DNA of 45,900 nt from Gnetum montanum (lineage: Eukaryota > Streptophyta > Gnetopsida > Gnetales > Gnetaceae), in contig MNCI01037786.1 in NCBI GenBank assembly GCA_015680685.1, positions 45,288 to 91,187 of the forward strand, read 5' to 3'. Positions 1 to 10,785 of the stretch are shown one piece after another; positions within the stretch are counted from its first letter, which is position 1; every line of letters begins with the position of its first letter. The notes beneath the pieces were generated by a model. The model was given only the letters and a program-made list of their open reading frames with translations, had not been told where the DNA came from and did no database searches. The translations under genes and the position numbers were made by a program.

Positions 1-265
1 TTATGGCCTTTAGAGAATAGGGTACTTAGAAAAATTTATAAATTCTTGAAACTCCAAGGTATAAACTAAGGACTTTAGGTCAATGTAAAGGGGCCAAGGT
101 AGGATAAACTAGTCTTGAAGGCACAAAAAGTATAATGATGTAAAATATGTCAATGAAAGTCAAGAAGAGTATGAAGAAAAAGGACATGTGTTGGCTCATA
201 GGAACATTTGAACTGGATGGATGAAAAGGGAAAGAAGAATGTTAGTAATACTTGGAGGGTATAAG
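1..265. other. Unassigned sequence at window start
   Basis: AT-rich sequence without a long reading frame. I see no match to the LTRs or pol regions found elsewhere in the window. It ends where an LTR-like edge starts at 266. Confidence 0.3.
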
Positions 266-305
266 TGTTGGCACATTTAGCCATTACATGGAACAGTCAG
301 AATAT
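266..305 (+). repeat. LTR-edge-like repeat (TGTTGGCACATTTAG type)
   Basis: About 40 bases starting TGTTGGCACATTTAG closely match the sequence starting at 7247 and at 7485, where the first is the 5' end of insert H. This looks like the left edge of another member of that family. I found no matching CCAACA end with a target duplication before element A begins, so it may be a truncated copy. Confidence 0.4.
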
Positions 306-470
306 TTTTCAAAGATAGCACAATTCTTGGGCATAAAATTGAAGTTTAATATGGTGAGTTGACAGGAAGCAAGCAAATATGTTGAAGTGTTTGGTTGTTA
401 AGTTATATGGAATTAAAATAAAAAGACTAAGGATGGTATTCTTTGCTGTCAAAGGATATACTCCCTGTTA

Positions 471-887
471 ATGTTGAAAATGCATTATCGGATTATTCAA
501 AATCGGATTAACAAAGGGTCAGGTTCAAAGAATTGGATTGGCCATTGTAATAAAAAAAAAGCCCAGCACATGGAGGAGGCAAGAAAAACGCAATTAAGGA
601 AAACAGGAAAAATAATGGCCACCGCTGGAGCAGGAACGAACCAATCTTCAAGCTTGAATAATGTGAAAAATTCGACACAAGAATCAGATCCGAAGGCACG
701 CGCACATGAAGGAAACGGAGACAGCGGAGGACTGGCGTACTCAAGCAAAAAGGGGCAACTAAAACGGCATCTGCACATACATTTGCAGAAAGGAAAAATG
801 AGTAGTTTGCCCCAAAAACAAAAATTTTACTTAGCTCAGCACCGGAAGAAAGAAGCAAAAATGCATGCGATCACGGATATATTTTGA
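471..887 (+). CDS. Hypothetical basic protein, 138 aa
   Basis: This open frame encodes a Lys/Gln/Ser/His-rich, strongly basic product with no motif I recognise, no signal peptide and no membrane segment. It lies in a stretch (about 570-1260) with visibly more G+C and more CpG than the retroelements around it, which suggests a different origin, either host-derived or a less methylated element. The upstream ATG at 471 is only the first in frame; no promoter is evident. An overlapping antisense frame of similar length is also open, so coding status is uncertain. Confidence 0.2.
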   Translation: MLKMHYRIIQNRINKGSGSKNWIGHCNKKKAQHMEEARKTQLRKTGKIMATAGAGTNQSSSLNNVKNSTQESDPKARAHEGNGDSGGLAYSSKKGQLKRHLHIHLQKGKMSSLPQKQKFYLAQHRKKEAKMHAITDIF

Positions 888-1268
888 ATCAAAAAATATC
901 AAAAGCTGAAAGCCCTATCCCTGCAGTATTGTCGATTGTCCAATAGTTTCATGGCTTCAACTGATGGAAATTTAAAACAGGCGTTGTGCAGAGACCCGAA
1001 ACCCTTGACACCGAGAACCATTGAAGACCACCATTGTTGCTGCTGATTTTCTTGCATCTGTCGCGGGCATAAAAACAATCTGGCCTTTGAAATCATTGCC
1101 TTTTTCTCGCCGATTTGAGTGCAGGCCACCGTGATCGAAGGATAACCGAAAGTGCAGAACCAGAATCTTCGAACCTTGATATCAAAATTGCAGGCATTTT
1201 CCAGAGGTTATGACAGTTTCTGATCTAGACGGAACACACGGTGACGTTTCCTAATCTAGGCGTTTGCT
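888..1268. other. Unassigned GC-richer stretch between the 138-aa ORF and element A
   Basis: The GC-richer character of the preceding ORF continues here. A 76-codon minus-strand frame (899-1129) is open but resembles nothing I know. The sequence stops matching element A's LTR at about 1268, so this is either DNA beside a truncated LTR or part of another element. Confidence 0.3.
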
Positions 1269-1313
1269 GATATAGAGTAACCACTATAATAATGAGAATA
1301 ACTACTCTCATCA
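1269..1313 (-). repeat. Element A 3' LTR remnant
   Basis: On the minus strand the LTR starts TGATGAGAGTAGTTATTC at 1313, directly after the polypurine tract. It matches the TAGTAGTTATTC / GTGGTTACTC repeats of A's 5' LTR near 13830-13930. Similarity ends near 1268, so only the first 45 or so bases of the LTR remain. Confidence 0.6.
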
Positions 1314-1330
1314 TACACCCATGACTAAAT
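1314..1330 (-). promoter_or_regulatory. Polypurine tract of element A
   Basis: The minus strand reads TTTAGTCATGGGTGTA immediately before the LTR start. Element E has the equivalent CAGTCATGGGGGTA just before its 3' LTR at 27292. This is the expected plus-strand primer site for reverse transcription. Confidence 0.6.
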
Positions 1331-3234
1331 GGAAACTCATCCTCGAGTATAGTAGAAAAGAAATAAGTTCTTTACAAAATAATGGAAAGGTATGGGATTA
1401 TTGACTAACTAAAAATTGATGGTGGAATGAGATGATAGACTCGACATGCCTAGTGAACTGATCAATAAGCATATTTACAAGAGTAGTATTCATGATCATT
1501 TTGGTGAACACTTGTACATAAATGACATCCAAGACTTTATTTGGTAGCTTGTAGAGAAAGAGAGAGAAATAAAATGAAGTGTGTTGCCGCCAATGCTAAG
1601 ATTGTGCCTTCTGTTATTTATCCATAGCCATGCCACCAAACTTGCTCCTTTCTTAAATGATCCAGTTCTACTCCATCTTGAGTGCTTCCTCCAAGCCTAG
1701 TCCATTGTTTGTATGATCACCATATGCACACACAACATAGTCACAAATGAGCAAGGATAGATAAATCACAATGTAGTTAATACCTTGGCCCGATATGAGC
1801 GCATTGGCTAAGCTGTGGTTATGGTAGAAACTAGTTTAGAGATTTATCACATGTGACTACCCAAGGTGTAGGTGTTCAGTAATTAGTAAAATGGAAAAAA
1901 TTGAAAAATTTATGCGAAGGCCCCCCATGACTAAGAGTGAACCTCTAGTAGCTATAATATGGGAAAATATGAGGAACAAGAACCATGACAAAAAATAACA
2001 ATAGAAACATCAATACAATGGATATCATGGATGAGGATGAAACAAAAGATGATTAATTGTAGGAAATGTTTAAGGAAAAGAACTTAACAATTGCACTGAA
2101 AAGGAATTCCAATGGGTCCTCCCCAAAGTAGGCTCATGCCTTTTATGCCCTAACAAACGCACAAACCAAAGAGTGCATAGGCCTTAGGAATGTCATTTGG
2201 AAGCAAGAGTTAAAAACTTACCCACAAGAATTTGCCAAAGAAAGATGCATCAAACCAGAAATGAACTAATAATAAAACCAGCAATGAGGTGAAAAAATGG
2301 AAAGAAAGATGAAGAGGAGAGAATGGAATGGAATCCCAAGAATAAGGTTGTGTAAAGTCCCTTGTGTATTTTATGGTTAATGTGACTAAGTATAACTCAT
2401 CCCAAATCTAGACTCAAACACACCACATCCAATGAGCTTGCATCAACACACTTGACCAATCCATCCACTTGAAGCAACAAGAATGCTTCCATAAAGAGTC
2501 ACCACCATTTCGAGGAGAGCAAGATGGAGAAGCAGCAAGAGAGAAAGGGACTTAGTTAGAGGGAGCCTTCAGGCATGGGTAACATGTCTTTCTAGTTCCA
2601 TAACCAGTGCTTGTAGCCCATATTACTTTATTATGTCTAAGGGGTATGCTTTAAATTCTCACTTTTCTTTCTTTTTGTTTCACTTTTTTTTGCATGAGAA
2701 CCACACCATGAAAAGACATATTTTTATTCACTTAGCTTATTAATTTTTTAACAATGTCAGAATGGTAGAAAACCCAAGAAAAAGCATTCAAGCACCCAAG
2801 AGAATGGGTAGCATAAATGCATCGAATCCCCTTGAAGTCACACCCTTTTCATCCTTTAAGTCTTTCCTTGGTTTGAAAAATACCCAACCACCAATTCATT
2901 AATAAGTTTACTTAGAAAAAGAGACTGTACAGTTCCAAGACAAAGGAGATCATAGAGTTGTATGGATGAGTGGATGGCGTGTACTCATTGCCTGCTTTAC
3001 CAAAAGAACCATACCTTAATATCAACATCATAATTCAAAGGTAAAAACCAAATATTAGTAATCAATATGATATAATTCAATCCACCATCATGAACACTTG
3101 TTGGATGATGAATAAAAGTAAATTAAGAAAATAAAGAAATAGTAAAAATATGAACGATGGTGTAAAAAAAAATAAGAAAAGTTGAAAAAATTCAAAAAGA
3201 ACTGAGGGCCTAGAATGGTTAGCATAAGTGGCCA
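1331..3234 (-). other. Element A 3' untranslated region
   Basis: About 1.9 kb without a credible gene. It is collinear with the 3' region of element E (25431-27277): the blocks at 2100-2600 and 1860-1940 match E around 26080-26570 and 26700-26780. It contains a second polypurine-like box at 1919-1935 (minus strand CTTAGTCATGGGGGG). No ORF3 is present, unlike element C. Confidence 0.6.
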
Positions 3235-4560
3235 TCTCCCCCATGAATGACTTGAAAGGAGGATATCAAAAATAGTGAGCAAGGTTTTCCATCAATAGAG
3301 GTAGCATATGTATTAGCTGTCCTAAGCTCATGGTAAGGTTTGATTTGTTGTATGTTGACCAACAATTTCTTGTTTGGACTCTTAGGTTTGTATATTGTCA
3401 TGGCCCCTGAAGGAAAGTTACATAAATAATATAAGGTCCTTCCCATAGTGTTTGAAATTTAGTACGTTGTGCCACATGTGTGGGATTCTATTAGAGAACC
3501 TTATCTCCTAGTTAATATTTAACTTTCCTAATCCTTAGGTCATGATGTTGTTTATTGAATGCCTTGTGCAACTCGTTAAATGACAGTGTAGCTAGTCGAT
3601 TTTCATCTAGCAAGTTAAGGGTTACTAACCATTTATTCTATGCTAGATCAAGGTCAAGGTTGAGGTCACATGTCATGGATAGTGTACATAGCTTAGTTTG
3701 AATAGGAAGCATTGGTAATTTACCATACACTAACTCATGGGGAGAGTAGCCTATAGGGAGTTTTCATGTGGAGTGGTATGCCCAAAGAGCATCGTTTAGT
3801 TTAGTGCTCCAGTCTCACCTAAACTTGCTAACAGTTCTTGTTAATATCTTTGTAATCTCCCTATTGGTGACTTTTTCTTAACTATTTATTTGGGGGTGGT
3901 ATGGTGTAGTCAATTTATGCTCAACCCCTAAGTGTTGCATTAATTTATGAAAAGTTGCACCTGTGAAGTGGGTACCATTGTTTGAAATAAGTGCATAAGG
4001 CACACCAAAACTATTTATAATTTTTTGTTGAACAAATCATGTAGCTGTAGATGATGTACAATTCTTAACAACAGCTACTTTTGCCCATTTATTTAGGTAA
4101 TTAATAGTAACAATGATATAGGATTTTCCATTGGACATTGGTGTAATTGGCCCCATAAAATTAATTCCCCAAATGTCAAAGGGTTCTAATAGTTAGATCC
4201 ATTATTGTGGATCCTCCATTCTAGTAGTCATTCCCCCATCATGTTGATAGCACTCACAAGATTAGATGAATTAATGGACATCCCAAAAAACTATAGGCCA
4301 ATAATGTCCTGCAAGCAAGATGTTGATGGTTGTTTATCTCCCAACGTAATGACCCCAAAAAGGACCCCCATAAGTGTCTTGGAGAACTCATAGTTGATCT
4401 ATATCGGGAACACACCATCAAACTAAGCCATTAAGACACACTTTGTAAAGTTTCCCATTGATTTCCATAAAGTACTTGGCTCAGTGAAGAAACTATTGTT
4501 TCTTCTTAAGGTTTAACTCTTGTGGTATTTGTTGGGTGAGGAGATAGGTAAGAATGCTAC
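3235..4560 (-). pseudogene. Element A integrase (degenerate)
   Basis: Integrase would insert the cDNA into the host genome. On the minus strand I read a Cys-His stretch followed by GGMTTRMEDPQ, the core FDIWGINFMGPI (first acidic residue of the catalytic triad replaced by Asn), NNGTHFTGATF (second Asp position also Asn), and GVEHKLTTPYHPQ upstream of the expected Glu. The C-terminal tail runs to the HGGDGHLC end near 3220. Several stops fall at expected Gln codons, for example TAA after DPQ. The catalytic residues have changed, so the copy is inactive. Confidence 0.8.
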
Positions 4561-4679
4561 TGTACCAGTTTGTCTCCATGGGTGATTGATTATTCACTAC
4601 ACTAGCAAAGAGGAATTCATCAAGAAAATAATTAGAAATTGGGTACTTTTCCTCTTTGTTATCCCATCACAACCAATAT

Positions 4680-5070
4680 AAATGATCAACAACTACGTTC
4701 TCAGTGCCTTTACGACCGATCATCGTAAGATCGAACTCTTGTAAGATTACAAGCCATCATATGATACAAGGGCTTACCATTGGCTTATTCATGAGAACCT
4801 TATTGCACTATGATCTGTATGTATATATACTTTATATCGAAATACATAGCATCTAAACTTTTCTAGTGTAAACACTACAGTCATTAATTCTTTCTCTATG
4901 GTAATGTAGTTCAGTTGTGCACTAGTGATACTTCTACTTGCATAGTGGATATAATAAGGATGCTTCTGGTCATCTAACTATGTAAGTACACCTCCTAAGG
5001 CATAGTTGGATGTGTCAGTCATGATATAGAATGGTTTGGACTAGTCAGGAGCTTGTAGAATGGGTGTTTC
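4680..5070 (-). pseudogene. Element A RNase H (degenerate)
   Basis: RNase H degrades the RNA strand of the RNA-DNA hybrid. The minus strand shows the family pattern: TDTSNYALGGVL (first Asp), HPYYIHYASRS, YITIEKELMTVVF (Glu), and HTDHSAIRF (last Asp). The position usually occupied by Gln after the Leu-rich segment is TAG at 4978-4980. Elements C and D have TAG at the same site. Confidence 0.8.
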
Positions 5071-5149
5071 CACTAACTTTTGTTTCAGAGTTTGAAAAGC
5101 TAATTCACATTTCTTGGTCCACTTGAAAGGTACATCATTTTTCATTAAT

Positions 5150-6070
5150 GCCACCAATGGTTTGGAAACATTTGAAAAATTCTCAATAAATATCCTATAG
5201 TAGCCAATATGTCCAAGGAATAATTGAATATCTTTGACAATTTTAGTTGATAGGTAATTCCTTGGATAACTTTGATTTTGTCATACCATCAAATGGCTTT
5301 TCTACTAGTTGAGTCTTAAATTGGTTTCTACACATCTTTTTAACACTTTCTCTAACCGGTTCAAGGCTTGATCAAAGTTTTCTCCATAGGTGGAGAAATC
5401 ATCCATAAATACTTCTACACCATTTCCTATCTGCTGTTGGAAGATGCTTAGAACTAGTCATTGAAATGTCGTAGGGGCATTGCACAAGCCAAACAACATC
5501 TGTTTGTATGCAAATGTTCTCCAAGAACTAGTGAATGTAGTATTGGCTTGGTCTTCTAGGGCTATTTGTATTTGGTTATATCCACTATCTCCATCCAAAA
5601 AAATGTAATAGCGATGCCTTGTGATGGTCTCTAGGACTTAGTCAACAAATGGTAACAGAAAGTGATCTTTGAAGGTTGCCATATTCAGTAGCCTGAAATC
5701 TATGCACACCTCCATTTGACTCCCTTTTAAGGCATAATAACTAATGGGATAACCCATTTGCTATCAGAAATGAGGTATATGAACCCAACCTTGATAAGTT
5801 GTTTGATTTCTTCCGTAACTACTTGCTTCAGCTTAGGGTTCAATCACATCTGCAGTTGTCTTTGAGGCTTCATGGAGGGGTTCATGGAAATTCTATGTTG
5901 GCATATCCTAGGATCTATTCTAGTTAATTGGAGATATAACCAAGTGAAGGCTTTTGACCATCTATTGATTACCTTCAGTAGTTCTTCTTTCTGTTGAGGA
6001 GAAAGCTTAGTGTTGATAATTACCAATTTTTCATTTTTAAGGAACATGTATTCCATACCGGTGGGCAATG
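5150..6070 (-). pseudogene. Element A reverse transcriptase (degenerate)
   Basis: This would synthesise cDNA from element RNA. The N-terminal linker (6068-5844) has the Athila/Tat-style ...SPQQKEELLKVI..., ...RICQHRI... and KPQRQLQ pattern. The polymerase active site FMDDF is at 5395-5409, followed by a connection region with FLGHIGYYR. In-frame stops and at least one frameshift break the domain. The Gln codon shortly before FMDDF is still CAG here, where C and D have TAG. Confidence 0.85.
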
Positions 6071-6377
6071 GTTTCAGCTTAAGGGGCTCCTACTTAAATT
6101 TCTCAAGGCTTTCCAACTTCCCCTAGTTGAAATTTTTAATGTTAAAACTTGGAAGTTGGTGATGGACTTGCTCTAATATGTCTATGATATCGATTTAAGT
6201 GCAAGTCAAACCCTTAGTTGGTTCCATGCGTATGAGTGAACTACTTTCTTGATCAGCTATTAACCACTAGGTTCCTTCCTATTATGTGGCTACTAAATAT
6301 AGAAATCTTTATATGTTGATCACTTGTGCACATTGATTGCATGTAGGCAATGTTAAAATTTACACAAATCATGACCT

Positions 6378-7013
6378 CTACACACAATTATACCCTGTGT
6401 CACTGTATGCAATGCACGGAACTTTCTTCTTCTCGATATTTATGAATGTATTTTCCTTTGATATTTCTAGGAAAAGATCACCAATTCCTAGGCATGTGTC
6501 AATGGTGCTTAGCCATGCTCTTCCCATTATGATTGGGAAGTCCCCCTTACCATTGTTCACCAGAATCACTGGGAAGTAAACTGGGTACAACCACCCACAA
6601 ATAGTGGTAACAATGTCTTCCACTAGTCCCAATGGAATAGTGATGGACTGGTCAACCAACTTTAGATAGATGTTGCTCTGTTTCAATGGAGGCAGGTTCC
6701 ATGCCTTGTATATTTCTTGAGAAATCAAGTTGACACTAGAACTTGAATCCAAAAGAGCCTTGCAGAACACACTTCTAGTGATTTGTAAGTATATCAGGGG
6801 ACTCTTAGGATCAGAGAATTTCCTAACAAGGTGGCTATCTTTGATCCAATTGGTGACAACATGTGTTAGCATGACCGTATGCAATGAGTATGGTGGTTGA
6901 GTTGAAGGAGGCTCTGAAGTTTTGATTGATATTGAGGCATCTAAGGAATCAGCTACTTGTGATTGCAAGGGCTTGGTTGATTTGTTGGTTCTAAAGAAAA
7001 GTCTTTTCATCAT
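6378..7013 (-). pseudogene. Element A aspartic protease region
   Basis: An uninterrupted 211-codon frame covers the protease. The active-site region reads ALLDSSSSVNLISQEIY; related elements have LDLGS or LDLGA here, so the usual Leu-Gly after Asp is now Ser-Ser. The flap/C-terminal motif FPIIMGRAWL corresponds to the PLILGRPFL motif of the family. It is the longest intact stretch of A. It would process the Gag-Pol polyprotein. The ATG at 7013 is internal; the domain should be read through from gag. Confidence 0.8.
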
Positions 7014-7241
7014 GTGGTTGTTGGAACCAATAGTAGGTTGAGAGTTAATAGCCCTTATGAAATTTTGTTGCTACGAATGGGTAGGGATTTCACCCTACAT
7101 AGCTGGAGAAAATGGTAGTGGAGCTATTGGTGGAAGAGATGTGGCTGGATGAGAAGGATGATATGCTTGTAGAATATTGCCCCTAGAAGAGGGAGTCCCA
7201 TAATACTCGTGGGCTTGGTAGTGAAGTTGAGAAGTGAAGTG
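7014..7241 (-). pseudogene. Element A gag-protease linker, downstream piece
   Basis: Pro/Gln/Tyr-rich linker between Gag and protease, collinear with element E 24130-24350. It is the part of the polyprotein left on the low-coordinate side of insert H; the matching piece resumes at 10786. Confidence 0.6.
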
Positions 7242-7246
7242 ACTAG
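7242..7246. repeat. Target-site duplication ACTAG, left copy
   Basis: ACTAG lies directly before the TGTTGG end of insert H and is repeated directly after its CCAACA end at 10781-10785. Five bases is the normal duplication for LTR retrotransposon integration. Confidence 0.8.
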
Positions 7247-7484
7247 TGTTGGAACATTTGGCGATTTCATGGAACAGTAAGACTCATCTTAAACATTATT
7301 GTAAGAGTGGGAGAGTGTAAATGTGTTATTTCATACCATTGGTATGGGATCTAGGGGTGACAATTAAACTTGGGTCTATCCTTGAAAAGATGAGTGGCTT
7401 GGGGTTATAAATGAGGCCAGAAGTACTAGCATCGATTTGTAGAAATACCTCTCATTTAATGTTGTAATTTCCTACCTTCCTAAT

Positions 7485-7525
7485 TGTTGGCACATTTAGG
7501 CCATTTAATGGAGCAATGAAGGTCA
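7485..7525 (+). repeat. Second LTR-edge repeat inside insert H
   Basis: TGTTGGCACATTTAGGCCATTTAATGG repeats the start of the insert (TGTTGGAACATTTGGCGATTTCATGG at 7247) after 238 bases. A TATA-like GTTATAAATG lies at about 7400 between them. This suggests either a nested second copy or a tandem LTR start. Confidence 0.5.
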
Positions 7526-8049
7526 TTACTAAGAAAAATTTGAATCAACATGAAGGTTAGAAATTTTCTCTATGGAAAATAACATTCATAAGCATGCAAA
7601 TATAATTATGATGTGCTTTCACATGATTGAGTGCATAAGAAACTATCACTATCGTGATGTTGTCCAAAATATTTAGGGCATGGAAAAAAAAGTTGGCTGG
7701 GTGTCCATTATGATAGAAAAAAAAAATGGTTTCCATCCTTGGAGAACATTTCATGGGTGTCCATTATTGCTTACTCCATAATTGATTTAGGACTCAATAT
7801 TTCAAAAGTAGGGATGCCCCAAAATAACGTATTGATGGGGAAAACAAACAAAGAATACTAGGAACAATCATGTTAAATCAGATGCTACACACAGTAGTCC
7901 AAAAAAGTTAAAAAAAAGGGATACTATGATTTTTAAATAGAGGTGAAATAGATACCGCAGCACCTTTTGAGTCTCTCAAAGAGGCAGTGATAAGGTTTGG
8001 AGGAATAGTTAATTGAAAACAGTAGAAAATTTTGAATATGGAGAAACAT

Positions 8050-8576
8050 CAATTTGTTGAGGCAGAGCTTTAAAGAATACAAAAGGAACTCCCAGAGCTA
8101 AAGAAGCAGCTTGATTTCATAGAGTATGAAAAGAAAAAAGCACAACAGGAGCAATTACAACAACAGATGATTTTTTGACGGACAGTAACAAGCATGATTA
8201 TGATTGGCTTTTGACTCCTCCCAGTAGTCCACCCTCCTGCGATAATGTTCCAAGAACAACAACCATATCTTCTCCGGCCAAAGGTAAGGGGCCAGGCATT
8301 GGTGTAGAAAGTTCATTGAATCAGTAATCGTCTATGTGTCTACCTCCTGTGCGAACCTCACCTGGGCCATCAAGTAGCAGCAGCAGAGGAGCAATTATTC
8401 GCATCAAAATGCAAACTCAGGCCATAGCTACTTCTAGGATTTCAGCCATGGTAAGGAGAACATCCCCCACCGTGAAATTGAAAATAGTGGCCAGATTATC
8501 CGTAGAGCCGCCTCCCAATTTGAGAACCTCAACCTCGCCGAAGCATTCATCGTTTGCCAAAAAGTACAACCTTTAA
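8050..8576 (+). pseudogene. Captured plant gene fragment with a DYDWLLTPP motif
   Basis: A Lys/Glu/Gln-rich segment (about 8085-8175, including ELKKQLDFIEYEKKKAQQEQ) is followed, in another frame, by HDYDWLLTPPSSPP (about 8192-8233). A Ser/Pro/Thr/Arg-rich tail follows (8334-8576, starting PPVRTSPGPSSSSS). From memory, DYDW(L/K)xTPP followed by a Ser/Pro-rich region is typical of a plant family annotated as proline-rich or FLO11-like proteins of unclear function. No known retroelement protein looks like this. Frame changes and stops show it is broken. Its position inside insert H suggests transduction by the element. The family assignment is tentative. Confidence 0.45.
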
Positions 8577-9055
8577 TGTCTGTAGTTTTTGCAACACCTG
8601 CTGTAGAATCCGCCTTGAAATCTAGGCTATGGTACTGTGAAGGTTTTGACACGAAATTTTCATGATGCTGGCATTTTGTTGGATGGCGCAATCCTCTTCC
8701 TGTATCGACATGATTTGATAGAGTTCAAGACTAGTGCGGTGGCTGAAAAAATGTTGTGGGCAGAGCCAAAGGTGAAAGCTCGAGAATCTTGCAAAATGAG
8801 GCCCCACAGCCAGCCATTTCTACTAGGGTTAGGGTTGATCTAGTTGCTAGCCTACGGCCTCGCGAGGATGTGCTTGCTTTCAGGGAATGAGCCTCCAGCC
8901 TTGAACCTGCTTGTGTTGCTGACCCATGACTTTGGTTTTGAGCTTGGCCTCTTTGCTATAGCTGCTGCACTCGCAATGATGATTAAAACAAAATTGTGGA
9001 TAGTGGCGGGCATGAACATCGAGCAGCACCCGGTAAACAAATGATGCTAACGTGT
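8577..9055 (+). other. GC-richer, gene-like segment of insert H
   Basis: Base composition stays richer in G+C than the flanking retroelement DNA. Short frames are open on both strands (8637-8843 plus, 8852-9040 minus), but none gives a recognisable domain. It is probably a continuation of the captured sequence (exon or untranslated region). It ends abruptly at the AT-rich sequence from 9056. Confidence 0.3.
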
Positions 9056-9400
9056 CTAAACAAATAAAACTGTTTAGAAATTAAAATCATTGATTTTAAT
9101 TAAGATTCTAAACAATTATTTTTTATGACCATAATCAAGATTCCAAGGGTGCATAATTCCACTATGGTGAAAGTGGTCATGTTAAGTTTTAATTTTCTCC
9201 TAGGACAAAAATTTATATTTACTTATTGTTTTAAAAAAAAGAGAGGAAGAAAAGAAAGTTATGGGATATTTGTGTAGACATTTGGCTATTATCTCTTTTA
9301 TTCATATGGAAGTTGTAACTTCCTATGATAGTTACAACTATGATATGTGTAACTAATTTTAATTTTGATTACCATGAAGACACTTGGTAATTAAAAAGGC

Positions 9401-9513
9401 CACTTGTCAACTATAGCCTTTTTGTCTCCATGGTGATCACTTGGCAACTAAATAGGCCACTTGGCAACTACATGGGACACTTTTCAACTATAGCTTTTTT
9501 ATCTCTATGGTGG
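9401..9513 (+). repeat. Direct repeats upstream of a TATA box in insert H
   Basis: CAACTATAGCCTTTTTGTCT at about 9407 recurs as CAACTATAGCTTTTTTATCT at about 9485, each followed by C(C/T)ATGGTG. The shorter motif CACTTGGCAACTA or a variant appears four times in this stretch. Repeats of this kind are common in U3 enhancer regions. Confidence 0.6.
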
Positions 9514-9613
9514 TTATAACCATCCAAAATTGTTGTAACTTACCTAACTTGTTGGGCAAGTTACTTGGGAGAGAAGTCAGGAAAGATATTTTGAATGTAA
9601 CTACCTTTTGAAC

Positions 9614-9624
9614 CCTATAAAAAG
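9614..9624 (+). promoter_or_regulatory. TATA box of insert H
   Basis: CTATAAAAAGG lies about 100 bases after the second direct repeat, on the same strand as the captured gene fragment. It is a good match to a plant TATA box; the transcription start would be near 9645-9655. Confidence 0.5.
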
Positions 9625-10780
9625 GCTTCAAAGGTAAGAAGAAATATACAACACACTTGGGATCACACATTGTGAAGGATTGCTTGCTAAAGAAAAGATT
9701 TCAGCCTCTTTGTCATAGTCCTATGAGTTATGTTTTATTTTTATTTTGTTTAATTTGTTTAGCTAGTGGTTTAGATAGTATCATCCTTGGCAAGTAATTT
9801 TGGGATTTTTAGATTGCTTTTATTGTTCTTGTTTCATAATAGAAGATTTCTATTAAAATTTTGCCATAGAAGCGCTTGTGTTTAAAAGCCTTAAGAGCAT
9901 TTTAGTAGTGAATTTGGTTATTATGCAACGTATAAAAACTGCTTTTGAGATCATTGTAAGAGAGCCTCTGCTTGTAGTCATGTCGTTGAACGATTCAATA
10001 GTCAAGAGGATTCAGAAAATATTTGGTATTTTGATAGGACTAAAATAGCTTTATTTTATCTTTAAAGTGAATCTCCATGCTATTTCAATCAGAAATTTTC
10101 AAGTCTTTTGAAGGTTCTATTGAATGCTTTTGTTGACATCCATTATCTAGCCAAAATGGAGTCTCGTACGTGATAGTTTACGCAGCAAATTTTTGGTAGC
10201 ATAGTAGGATTGTCTTGAAGAAATTGCTTATTTGAGCCTTGGAAGTTTGAACAATTCATAGTTATTGAATTTGGGATAGCTTTATTGCGAAGTGTTTACT
10301 AGTGTCATTTTACCTTGTTTAAATATTCGAGGTCTACAAAAATCTACTTTATTTTTTGTCTATTTCCATCGAATCTTGCTCTATTTCTAGTTTTCTTGTG
10401 AAACTATCTCTTTCACTGAGGAAAATTAGAAGTAGATTTGTGGAGTTGTGCTCAAATTTTTTTGCAAAATTTTATTTGTTACAAGTAGGTATTATAAGGA
10501 CCGCATAGACTAGGCAATTGAATAAAATAGGAACTCTAAAAAACTCATAGTACTTGGCAAAGTTGGCTGAATCTCTTTAAGATAAGTCATTTGTAGTTTA
10601 CACACAACGTAATCATTTAATTTTACACAATCGCACACCACAATAGCACACACACATACTCACATTAACTACTAAGTCTATTTGGAGGTATCTGGGCCTT
10701 GGTGTTTCCAGAGACTAGCAAGCACCTAAATCCTATTCGAGGACACTCGTTGGCGGTCGCATCCCAAACGCTCACCAACA

Positions 10781-10785
10781 ACTAG
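10781..10785. repeat. Target-site duplication ACTAG, right copy
   Basis: Identical to 7242-7246, and directly adjacent to the CCAACA end of insert H. Confidence 0.8.

Larger units (their letters stand above)
7247..10780 (+). mobile_element. Insert H: 3.5-kb LTR-type retroelement carrying captured gene sequence
   Basis: The insert begins TGTTGG and ends CCAACA, is bounded by the 5-bp duplication ACTAG, and interrupts A's gag-protease linker at a point where flanking homology to element E is continuous. These features fit an LTR retroelement, and the ends resemble Ty1/copia LTRs. No gag, RT or integrase motif is visible, so it is non-autonomous. It contains a U3/TATA-like segment near 9400-9630 and a gene-like segment near 8080-9050. 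I could not find a clear pair of direct LTRs: the left part does not match the right part, so one LTR is rearranged or lost. Confidence 0.7.
9056..10780 (+). repeat. Probable 3' LTR or 3' region of insert H
   Basis: Noncoding AT-rich sequence ending CCAACA at the target duplication. It carries short direct repeats (9401-9436 and 9478-9513) and a TATA box near 9615, the layout of an LTR U3-R. The left boundary is not clear because no matching 5' copy was found. Confidence 0.4.

Noticed and set aside
8434-8807. Minus-strand frames over insert H cargo
   Set aside because: They give no recognisable domain and overlap the plus-strand DYDWLLTPP-type segment, which is better supported.
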